NCBI GenBank assembly: GCA_035403355.1
Contig: DAONFA010000005.1
Coordinates: forward strand, 5,284 to 66,267
Source of the DNA: Candidatus Cloacimonas sp.
GTDB lineage: Bacteria > Cloacimonadota > Cloacimonadia > Cloacimonadales > Cloacimonadaceae
DNA: 60,984 nucleotides
Direction: 5' to 3'
Positions 1 through 7,058 of this stretch are shown in pieces. The notes beneath the pieces are model-generated. The model saw nothing but the letters and a program-made list of their open reading frames with translations. It was not told the DNA's origin and did not search any database. How positions within the stretch are numbered: the first letter of the stretch is position 1; each line of letters starts with the position of its first letter. Position numbers and translations under genes: made by a program.

Positions 1-157
1 AAACCTACCTCCGGTTACTTTGAAGGCAGGTGAAAATTGTAAGTCAAAACCTACCTCCGGTTACTTTGAAGGCAGGTGAAAATTGTAAGTCAAAACCTAC
101 CCCCGGTTACCTTGAAGGCAGGCGAAAATTGTAAGTCAGAACCTCCCAACGGTTACT
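1..157. repeat. 46-bp tandem repeat, about 3.3 copies
   Basis: Near-identical units follow each other at an exact 46-bp period: the first C of the CCTACC core is at 4, 50, 96 and, in a decayed fourth copy, 142. The left end is cut by the window edge, so the array may be longer. Each unit contains an imperfect hairpin in which CCTACCT faces AGGCAGG with one mismatch. On the minus strand each unit carries GTAACCGGAG, which resembles the GTAG-CCGGAG hairpins elsewhere in the window. There are no unique spacers, so it is not a CRISPR array. The remaining bases to 260 hold the nadE leader and ribosome-binding site; I see nothing else there. Confidence 0.9.
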
Positions 158-260
158 GTTTGCTGTTTGTAATACTCCTGTTCAGCAGAATTCGCTTGAC
201 GAAAAGAACCAAGTATTAGAGACGGATAATGTTTATAGTAAACGGAAGGAAGATTATGCT

Positions 261-1007
261 ATGCTAAATATGCAACAGGAAAAAGAGAGAATAACCAATT
301 TCATTCGGGATTATTGCCGAAAAAGCAAATTCGCAAACCTGGTGATTGGTCTTTCCGGAGGAGTAGATTCTGCTGTGGTTGCCACTTCAGCCGTTCAGGC
401 AATTGGCAAAGAACATCTTTTTGCCTATTGTTTGCCCTATCGGGAAAGTAATCCTGATAGTTGGGCGGATGCTTCTCTGGTGGCAAAATACCTGGGCATT
501 TCTATGCAGACCATATTGATAGACGATTTAACCGATAGTTATTTTGCAAAATATGCTTTAACTGCAACTCCTTTGCGCAAAGGAAATTGGATGGCACGCA
601 TCAGGATGAATATTCTTTATGACCAGGCAGCGGAAAAAAATGGCTTAGTAATCGGCACTGGTAATCGGAGTGAAATGTTAGTCGGCTATTTTACTCAGTT
701 TGGCGATGCTGCCTGTGCTTTTGAGCCCATTGCCCATTTATATAAAACCGAGGTCTGGGAACTGGCGAAGGAATTGGGTCTTCCGGAAAAAGTGATTCAG
801 AAAATCCCTACAGCTGATTTATGGTCAGGTCAAAGCGACGAATTGGAGATGGGAATCAGTTATCCCGTTTTAGACAGTGTGCTGCAATATTTAACGGAAG
901 GCGAAAAAAAGCCGGAACTGCCGGAAGAAACAATCACCAAAGTGCGGAAAATGGTAGAAAATTCCAGTTTCAAACGCCAGTTGCCTCCTTTTTTAGAGAG
1001 GCGTTAA
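261..1007 (+). CDS. nadE: NAD+ synthetase (ammonia-dependent type)
   Basis: NAD+ synthetase makes NAD+ in the cytoplasm from nicotinic acid adenine dinucleotide, ATP and ammonia, the last step of NAD biosynthesis. The PP-loop motif SGGVDS is at residues 32-37 and a GTGNRSE segment with GYFTQFGD follows, both typical of NadE. At 248 aa it is the length of the stand-alone synthetase and has no N-terminal glutaminase domain, so it should use free ammonia. A GGAAGGA ribosome-binding site lies about 10 bases before the ATG; the next in-frame ATG is codon 4. The following gene begins at the very next base, which suggests one transcript with the TPR protein and ribD. Confidence 0.93.
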   Translation: MLNMQQEKERITNFIRDYCRKSKFANLVIGLSGGVDSAVVATSAVQAIGKEHLFAYCLPYRESNPDSWADASLVAKYLGISMQTILIDDLTDSYFAKYALTATPLRKGNWMARIRMNILYDQAAEKNGLVIGTGNRSEMLVGYFTQFGDAACAFEPIAHLYKTEVWELAKELGLPEKVIQKIPTADLWSGQSDELEMGISYPVLDSVLQYLTEGEKKPELPEETITKVRKMVENSSFKRQLPPFLERR

Positions 1008-2183
1008 GTGCTGAAGATTTTTAAGAGTTCACGCTGCCAATCCTGTTATACCGAAAGGGCGTTGCGAATGTGTCCCCGGAAAAGAAAAAATATCTGCTGG
1101 CTTTGCTGTAATGAGACACGCAGCGATACACGCTGTCCGGAAACTTGTGCTTACGCTCCCCAAAAAGATGAGACAAACCCGTTTCCTGCATTTAAAGCCG
1201 ATTCTCGTGCCGAAGCCGAAAATGCTATTAAACATCATATAGACCTTTGGATAGGTAAAGAAAATTCTTTCCTGCAAAATAAAACTCCCGAAAAAGCAGC
1301 TGGTGAAAATCCCCAGGAAATGCTTGCCTGGTTAAGTGGATTTCAATATCCGGTATATTTTCCAATGGATTATCTGCTGAATAAGTTAAATTTGCCTTTC
1401 ACTCCTGCTGCCAAAAATGAGGATCCCGAGGACTATGCAGAAAAATGGATGACAGCCCTTATTCAGATGAAATGGAATGAATTACGCCAATTCACTGTCA
1501 ATCAGAATCCGATGGAGGATTTGGCGGAAAGGTATATTGAGCTGCTTAAGGCAATTTCTCTTTTAAGTAAAATATCTACCTACAGTGTATTATACAGCGG
1601 ACTGGGGGAAGATGGAATTACGGCTCTGGTTTTTGCGGAATTGAATCATAAACAGGATTGGACTTTGGTGCTGAGCAACACTAACGGTAACTGGAAAATC
1701 AGACAAAACATCGCCGGTAATCCTCAAGCGTATTTTAAACAAAATAAAATCTATACCGATATAGCTGAAGCCCTCGGCAAAGGGGATGACGCAAAAGTTT
1801 GGGATTTACTTTGCGCTGCTTTGAAAATTTATCCCGATAGTCCTGATCTTTATTATTACCGCGCTTTATACTGGCAAATGGTAAAACAAAGAGATAAAGC
1901 AGCGGTGGATTTCTTTAATGCTATAGCTTTAGATAATACTTGGAAGGAGCCCTACCTGCATTTAAGCGCTCACTATTTAGCGGAAGGAAATTATGAACAG
2001 GCAACACTCTGGCTGGAGGAATTGAATTTCCTGCACCCGGATGACCCTAATGTGCTGAATAACCTTGCCGCTGCCTATGCCGGAAGCGGAAAAACGGAAC
2101 AGGCAAAAGCCCTCTGGCAGCAAATTGTGCAAAAATACCCAACTTTTGAAATAGCCCGCAAAAATCTGGAAAAACTGCAATGA
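1008..2183 (+). CDS. TPR-repeat protein with N-terminal cysteine cluster
   Basis: I do not recognise a specific function. The first 50 residues hold a cysteine-rich cluster (CQSC, then C, CWLCC, C and C) that could bind zinc. The middle is uncharacterised. The last 130 residues look like tetratricopeptide repeats (for example YYYRALYWQMVKQRDKAAVDF and NVLNNLAAAYAGSGKTEQA), which suggests protein-protein contacts. No signal peptide or membrane segment is visible. The start is GTG immediately after the nadE stop codon, with no spacer, and the gene's end overlaps the ribD start by 4 bases (ATGA). Translation of the three genes is therefore probably coupled, but this does not say what the protein does. 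Confidence 0.72.
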   Translation: MLKIFKSSRCQSCYTERALRMCPRKRKNICWLCCNETRSDTRCPETCAYAPQKDETNPFPAFKADSRAEAENAIKHHIDLWIGKENSFLQNKTPEKAAGENPQEMLAWLSGFQYPVYFPMDYLLNKLNLPFTPAAKNEDPEDYAEKWMTALIQMKWNELRQFTVNQNPMEDLAERYIELLKAISLLSKISTYSVLYSGLGEDGITALVFAELNHKQDWTLVLSNTNGNWKIRQNIAGNPQAYFKQNKIYTDIAEALGKGDDAKVWDLLCAALKIYPDSPDLYYYRALYWQMVKQRDKAAVDFFNAIALDNTWKEPYLHLSAHYLAEGNYEQATLWLEELNFLHPDDPNVLNNLAAAYAGSGKTEQAKALWQQIVQKYPTFEIARKNLEKLQ

Positions 2184-3286
2184 CTGAAGCCCGAATTAAA
2201 CAATATATGGGGATGGCAATCCGAGCTGCAGAAAAAGCACGGGGGAAATGCTCTCCCAATCCTTTCGTGGGCTCAGTTATCGTGAAAAATGATACTGTGC
2301 TCAGCCAGGGCTGGACTTTGGAATATGGCAGTGACCATTCAGAAATTCAGGCACTTAAAAAAGCCGGGAAAAAAGCCCGAGGTGCAACCTTGTTTGTCAC
2401 TTTGGAACCCTGCTCCCATTATGGAAAAACGCCACCCTGTGCCCAAGCCATCATTGAGGCAGGAATTAAAGAGGTCTTCATTGGAATTTCCGATCCCAAT
2501 CCTTTGGTGAAAGGAAAAGGCATTCAAATGTTGCAAGAGGCAGGAATTGAAGTTCATTGCGGCTATCTGGAAGATGCAATCCGCACTCAACTGGAATATT
2601 ACCTTTGTTATATGCAGAAAAACAGACCTTTCGTAACCTGGAAAACTGCCCTTACTCTGGATGGTAAATACGCCGCTGAAGATAATTCCTCACGCTGGAT
2701 AACGGGAAATATTGCCCGCCAATTTGTCCATCGCTTGCGGAGTGAAAATGATGTGGTTTTAACCGGCATCAAAACTGTTCTAAGTGACAATTCATTGCTG
2801 AATGTGCGTTTACCGGGAAATCACAAACAACCCCTGCGCATAGTTTTAGACCCCTTGCTACAAATTCCCATGCAGTCAGAATTTGTAACTATCGCCTCAT
2901 CCTTTCCCGCAATGATTATTACTTCCCCCGCAATGCTGAAAACCCGAAAAGCTGAGGAATTGCAACAAAAAGGGGTTAAAATAGAAACCCTGCAATGCCG
3001 GAACAACCATTTTAACTTACACGAGGTCTTGCAGTTATTATCTCAAATGAAATACTACAGTGTTCTGCTGGAAACGGGTAGCGGCATTGCCGAAGCATTT
3101 ATCAGAGAAAAATTGGTGGATAAATTTATCTTTATCTACGGTGCCAAAATATTGGGTGGGACAAAAAGCCCTTTGCCAACTTTGGGTATTGAAAATATCA
3201 ATCAAGCGATACCGATGGAAAAAATCAGCTGCCGTAAAATGGGACAGGACATTATGGTTACTGCCTATCCAGTATATTCAGCTTAA
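2180..3286 (+). CDS. ribD: Bifunctional riboflavin biosynthesis deaminase/reductase RibD
   Basis: RibD carries out two consecutive cytoplasmic steps of riboflavin synthesis: deamination of the diaminopyrimidine made from GTP, then NADPH-dependent reduction of the ribosyl side chain. The N-terminal zinc deaminase domain shows H53-S-E55 and PCSHYGKTPPC with C78 and C87 as the expected zinc ligands. The usual HAE is HSE here. From about residue 145 the RibD_C reductase domain follows (FVTWKTALTLDGKYA, SRWITG, VLTGIKTVLSDN). At 368 aa it is full length. It begins inside the stop of the preceding gene (ATGA). No other rib gene is in the window, so the rest of the pathway lies elsewhere. Confidence 0.93.
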   Translation: MTEARIKQYMGMAIRAAEKARGKCSPNPFVGSVIVKNDTVLSQGWTLEYGSDHSEIQALKKAGKKARGATLFVTLEPCSHYGKTPPCAQAIIEAGIKEVFIGISDPNPLVKGKGIQMLQEAGIEVHCGYLEDAIRTQLEYYLCYMQKNRPFVTWKTALTLDGKYAAEDNSSRWITGNIARQFVHRLRSENDVVLTGIKTVLSDNSLLNVRLPGNHKQPLRIVLDPLLQIPMQSEFVTIASSFPAMIITSPAMLKTRKAEELQQKGVKIETLQCRNNHFNLHEVLQLLSQMKYYSVLLETGSGIAEAFIREKLVDKFIFIYGAKILGGTKSPLPTLGIENINQAIPMEKISCRKMGQDIMVTAYPVYSA

Positions 3287-3355
3287 ATATTTGGCTTTCT
3301 TGCCTATCGCTTTAGTTTATCTATTACAGAATAAAATCCTGATTAGGAGGAAACA

Positions 3356-3751
3356 ATGAAAATTATCCATTACACCGAAGTGGAATTGGAACCCGTAACG
3401 GTAGAAGGTGCTGAAAAAGCACAAATCCGCTGGCTGATTGCCCAAGAAGACGGTGCTCCTACTTTTGCGATGCGAATGTTTGAAATTGAACCCGGGGGGC
3501 ATACTCCCTACCATCAACATAATTGGGAACACGAGGTTTACTGCCTTTCCGGAAAAGGTGCTTTGGTTACGGAACGAGGAGAAATGGCTTTTGGTGCCGA
3601 TGACGCTATTTTCGTGGATCCCAATCTGATACATACATTTAAAAATGTCGGAAATGAGACCCTGAAGTTTCTATGCCTGATACCGCATGAGAAACCGGTT
3701 ATTAAAAAAGCGCTCAATCCTTTTGCCGATGAGGAAGCAAATAACTGCTAA
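3356..3751 (+). CDS. Small single-domain cupin protein
   Basis: A 131-aa cupin barrel. Cupin motif 1 is GGHTPYHQHNWEHEVYCLSG, with histidines and glutamate placed to bind a metal. Motif 2 is DPNLIHTFKNVG. Proteins of this size and type are often metal-binding enzymes or sugar/small-molecule binders; the substrate cannot be read from the sequence. A strong AGGAGG ribosome-binding site lies six to seven bases before the ATG. It follows ribD by 69 bases on the same strand and may belong to the same transcript. No signal peptide is visible, so it is cytoplasmic. Confidence 0.8.
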   Translation: MKIIHYTEVELEPVTVEGAEKAQIRWLIAQEDGAPTFAMRMFEIEPGGHTPYHQHNWEHEVYCLSGKGALVTERGEMAFGADDAIFVDPNLIHTFKNVGNETLKFLCLIPHEKPVIKKALNPFADEEANNC

Positions 3752-3774
3752 GAAGATAGAAGGTTTGCCTCCCC

Positions 3775-3798
3775 AGCAACCGGTTCTTGCTTTTTTTG
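3775..3798 (+). terminator. Possible weak intrinsic terminator after the cupin gene
   Basis: A short stem (AGCAA facing TTGCT, 7-base loop) runs straight into seven T residues, 24 bases after the cupin stop codon. The stem is only 5 bp, so this is a weak call. The rest of the gap to 3984 shows nothing but the ribosome-binding site of the next gene. Confidence 0.35.
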
Positions 3799-3984
3799 CT
3801 ATGCGGAAAAGTTAGCGAAACAAAAATTAGCCGGTTTAATGGGTTCAATAAAATAACCCTCTTCAGGAAAAAAGAGTTGACTTTAAAGCTCTCTATCCGA
3901 AAATGGCTCAACACAATGCTTATTTAGGAACTTAATAAGCAAAAACCGTCCCTAAAATAAGGATTATATAGAAAGGAGATAACA

Positions 3985-4164
3985 ATGGCGAAAAATACTC
4001 GCGGTAAAGGATTAAAAAACCTGCCCAATCACGGTAGAGGTGAATGCCCCGTCTGTCATAAAACAGGCATCAAACTGCTCTATGAAGTGAAGGTTGGCGA
4101 AAAAACCTATAAGGTTTGCAAAACCTGTAAAGATAAAGCTGCCGAGAAATTAAGCGCACAATAA
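3985..4164 (+). CDS. 59-residue zinc-ribbon protein
   Basis: A short reading frame of 59 codons, ATG to TAA. It is highly basic (MAKNTRGKGLKNLPNHGRG...) and carries two CxxC pairs, CPVC and CKTC, separated by about 22 residues, as in a zinc ribbon. A strong AAAGGAGAT ribosome-binding site sits 5 bases before the ATG. The basic N-terminus and four cysteines resemble small ribosome- or RNA-associated zinc proteins, but I recognise no named family. It stands alone between the cupin and ksgA, whose product modifies rRNA; that is only a suggestive neighbour. The good start signal, cysteine pattern and absence of competing frames support it as a real gene. Confidence 0.75.
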   Translation: MAKNTRGKGLKNLPNHGRGECPVCHKTGIKLLYEVKVGEKTYKVCKTCKDKAAEKLSAQ

Positions 4165-4174
4165 TTTGCAGGTG

Positions 4175-4209
4175 GCTTTCGTTCAGCTAATCATTATCCA
4201 AACGAAAGC
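4175..4209 (+). other. Perfect 9-bp inverted repeat before ksgA
   Basis: GCTTTCGTT at 4175-4183 is exactly complementary to AACGAAAGC at 4201-4209, with a 17-base loop. No T-run follows, so it does not look like a simple terminator. It begins 11 bases after the zinc-ribbon stop and ends 15 bases before the ksgA start, where it could affect message stability or ksgA translation. Confidence 0.6.
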
Positions 4210-4224
4210 ATAATTTATTACAAG

Positions 4225-5007
4225 ATGCAAGCCCTGAAAGCTCTGGGGCAGAATTTCCTGATTGATGAAACAATAGCTGCGGAAATAGTAGCTTTAGCCG
4301 AATTACAACCCTCGGATAAGGTTTGGGAAATAGGACCCGGAAAAGGTATTTTAACCACTGAAATTATTAAATACAATGTTCAGTTGCGGGCTTTTGAATT
4401 AGATAAACGCCTGCAAAAATACCTTACTCAGCGCTATGGCAATAAGGTCTTACTGGAATTTACCGATATTTTGAAAGCGGACTGGCTTTCGTATCTCCAA
4501 AAGGATGGAGGCACCTTAAAATTGATTGCTAATATCCCCTATCAGATAACCAGTCCGCTTTTATATCTGCTGGAGAAATACAGTTCTTCCTTTTCCCGCA
4601 TCGTGATGATGGTGCAAAAAGAAGTAGCGGAACGGCTTAGCGCTAAGCCAGGCAGTAAAAATTATGCTCCTTTAACCATCCGTTTAGGTTTGGTTTATGA
4701 TATTTTTAGTAAGCTGCAGGTTAGCAAAGACAAGTTTTATCCTGTGCCCAAAGTTAATTCTACGGTAATTTTAATGCTTCCGCGGGTAAATAAACCGGTT
4801 ATTGGTAATCCCGAACTGTTTAATAAACTGCTGGAAACAGCTTTTGCCCATCGGAGAAAAACCCTGGCGAATAATCTGCTGCCTGTTTTGGGAGCGGAAA
4901 AAACAGCAAAATTGGCAGACCTTTCACAACTAAACTTCAAAAAACGAGGGGAAGAACTTGCAGAAGAGGATTTTATTCTGCTTAGTGATTGCTGGGCTGC
5001 TTTATAG
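4225..5007 (+). CDS. rsmA (ksgA): 16S rRNA dimethyladenosine transferase
   Basis: KsgA/RsmA uses S-adenosylmethionine to dimethylate two adjacent adenines near the 3' end of 16S rRNA during small-subunit assembly. The diagnostic N-terminal GQNFLID is at residues 8-14, the SAM-binding loop IGPGKGILT follows, and the catalytic NIPYQITSPLL motif (family NLPY) is near residue 104. At 260 aa it is the usual length. The ATG follows an inverted repeat and has no strong ribosome-binding site. Its last 50 bases overlap the start of the next gene in another frame. Confidence 0.94.
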   Translation: MQALKALGQNFLIDETIAAEIVALAELQPSDKVWEIGPGKGILTTEIIKYNVQLRAFELDKRLQKYLTQRYGNKVLLEFTDILKADWLSYLQKDGGTLKLIANIPYQITSPLLYLLEKYSSSFSRIVMMVQKEVAERLSAKPGSKNYAPLTIRLGLVYDIFSKLQVSKDKFYPVPKVNSTVILMLPRVNKPVIGNPELFNKLLETAFAHRRKTLANNLLPVLGAEKTAKLADLSQLNFKKRGEELAEEDFILLSDCWAAL

Positions 5008-6826
5008 TCCAATATTACGGGCTCAAAATAAGGGTCTGGATTGGACTGTTTATTCCAGTGAACAGGTTTTAAACATCCATAATGCCTTGCAATTTATGTA
5101 TTCTCCTTCCTCCAGAACAAGATTTATCATCAACAGCATCAGCAATACGGAGAACCGGTTGAATTTCAATCAGGAAGCCAAGAATGCTGAATTGAATGTC
5201 GGTTTGGAACTGGCACACAGAAATTTCCTGCATACTTTCAGCTCCAATTATATAACCCTCTTTGATAACAGCGATCTTGAGCCCTCGGCTTATGTGAATA
5301 AAACTGCTGCTATAGGTTATCAGCTAACTTATTCCCCTTTGGATAGTTTGCAGATAGGTATTTTCAGCAAAGGCATTTTACGCAATGAGCAAGACCGCTA
5401 TGTGAGTAACAACCTGCTTTCCAGTGATGGCTATTGGCTTGGCTCTAATGTTCATTATTCCGCTTTTTCACAAAATTCCGCTGGAGGAATAACTGCCAAT
5501 GCAGAACGCAAGAAAATGAACTGGGAATCCTTTGACTATGCAAATTTGGGAGCAAATTACAACTTTTCCGGTAATTACTTAAACTGGAACTGCCTTGCCA
5601 ACTATAATTACCATAATGAAGACATCTATGTTTTAACCTCTCCCGAACAAGATGCCACCCGCAGTAACTATCTGCACACTGATAATCAGCTCCGCCATAA
5701 TATTTCCTTTTCTACAAACGCCCAGGTCTTTCCGAACGATTTTGTCCAGTTGGAATTCAGGGATGATTACAACCAACGGAAAACCAGCTACAGTAAAAAT
5801 GAAATCCGCAATAATACAGACCACTATAATTTCGCTCAGCTTTCCCTGGACTGTCAAATTCTGCCTGGTATCCTGTGGCAGAATGATTTAGCCCATACTT
5901 ATGCCATTAAGGATTATTACTATGATCTCAATACCAGGAATACGGAAAATAGACATCTCGGCAGTAGAATCAATTGGGAATATAGTGAAGGTGATTCTTT
6001 AATTGCTTCTTATGCTGTAGATTTACAGCTTATCAAATTTCCCGAAGACAATAATCAATGGGATAACGACCTCTTGTCTCATAATTTGCGTTTGGGCTGG
6101 AAACATTACTTGCACGAGAGAATAGTTTTGGGAAACTGGTTCGGCTATGGGTTCAGCAAAGATGTCTATCTGGATTCCCTGCTTTCAGCTAATAATAAAA
6201 GAATAAGCAGCTGGAATTTATCTCCCGAATGTAAAATCCTGATCGGTGACCGCCTGGCTTTTTTTCAGAACTATCAAATAAGAGCCGATTATAGCGATTA
6301 CATTTATCAAACGGGTAAAAGTAACACCCTATATCGGCAATTGGGCTTTCAATATGATTTGGTGTTTGATACTTATCCTTTAATAGCTCGTTCTTTAGAT
6401 ACCCAATGGCTGAAACTGCCTTTTCGGAACAGTCCTGATAATGCCTTTATGCTTGATCTTGGTTTCGCTTACGAAGAAAATCAGTATGCTCAAGAAAAGC
6501 AGAACTTTTATGAATTACAAACCAAAAACAGACGCTGGACAGCTAATATTGATTTCCGCCACGATATTAGAACTTTTTATTGGTCTCTTGCTCCTAAATA
6601 TTCCTGGGGAACCTGGCAGGAATTGAGAATTGACTTTATTTCCGCCTGCCTTTTTAATAACGATTCCCTGCTGGAATTTAAGCTTTCTCCTTTTATTGAT
6701 GATTTTACGGAGATAGATTCTTTCACTTTTGCCAAATTCAACTCTCACAAATTCTGCAGCTTTCTTAAACAATGTTCTGAAGCGGCGGACTGGCGTTTAT
6801 CCACCACTCTGAAATTGCGTTTTTGA
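4958..6826 (+). CDS. Exported protein, probable outer-membrane beta-barrel
   Basis: I do not recognise a family. The frame begins with a convincing signal peptide (QKRILFCLVIAGLLYSPILRAQ) followed by about 600 residues rich in tyrosine, tryptophan and asparagine with alternating hydrophobic residues and many short turns, the texture of an outer-membrane beta-barrel. It ends in a C-terminal phenylalanine (STTLKLRF), a common feature of outer-membrane proteins. No C-terminal sorting domain is present. The start is TTG at 4958, inside ksgA, chosen because a GAGGGG ribosome-binding site lies about 7 bases upstream and because the signal peptide begins right there; no later start keeps it. Confidence 0.75.
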   Translation: MQKRILFCLVIAGLLYSPILRAQNKGLDWTVYSSEQVLNIHNALQFMYSPSSRTRFIINSISNTENRLNFNQEAKNAELNVGLELAHRNFLHTFSSNYITLFDNSDLEPSAYVNKTAAIGYQLTYSPLDSLQIGIFSKGILRNEQDRYVSNNLLSSDGYWLGSNVHYSAFSQNSAGGITANAERKKMNWESFDYANLGANYNFSGNYLNWNCLANYNYHNEDIYVLTSPEQDATRSNYLHTDNQLRHNISFSTNAQVFPNDFVQLEFRDDYNQRKTSYSKNEIRNNTDHYNFAQLSLDCQILPGILWQNDLAHTYAIKDYYYDLNTRNTENRHLGSRINWEYSEGDSLIASYAVDLQLIKFPEDNNQWDNDLLSHNLRLGWKHYLHERIVLGNWFGYGFSKDVYLDSLLSANNKRISSWNLSPECKILIGDRLAFFQNYQIRADYSDYIYQTGKSNTLYRQLGFQYDLVFDTYPLIARSLDTQWLKLPFRNSPDNAFMLDLGFAYEENQYAQEKQNFYELQTKNRRWTANIDFRHDIRTFYWSLAPKYSWGTWQELRIDFISACLFNNDSLLEFKLSPFIDDFTEIDSFTFAKFNSHKFCSFLKQCSEAADWRLSTTLKLRF

Positions 6827-7058
6827 TTGACAGAATAAAGGAAATAAAATCGTTGAACTTTGCCAGGCACAATGCAATAACTGCAAGTGAACTATGTCAG
6901 ATCAGGAATGAAGCAGCATTAAGCTTAAACAGTTATGTGACATTGTTTGCCTGGCTTTTCTTCTTAACTGATAAAAAATGGTATAAGATATGCTTATCAA
7001 TTAGGAATGGATTTCCGCTGACGCAGAAAAAACAATAAGAACAACAAGGATTAAAATA

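Noticed and set aside
1..157. CRISPR array
   Set aside because: The 46-bp units are contiguous tandem copies with no unique spacers, and no cas gene is in the window.
6823..7038. 71-codon frame with TTG start after the barrel-like protein gene
   Set aside because: No ribosome-binding site and no protein-like pattern; it overlaps the preceding stop and fills an AT-rich gap.
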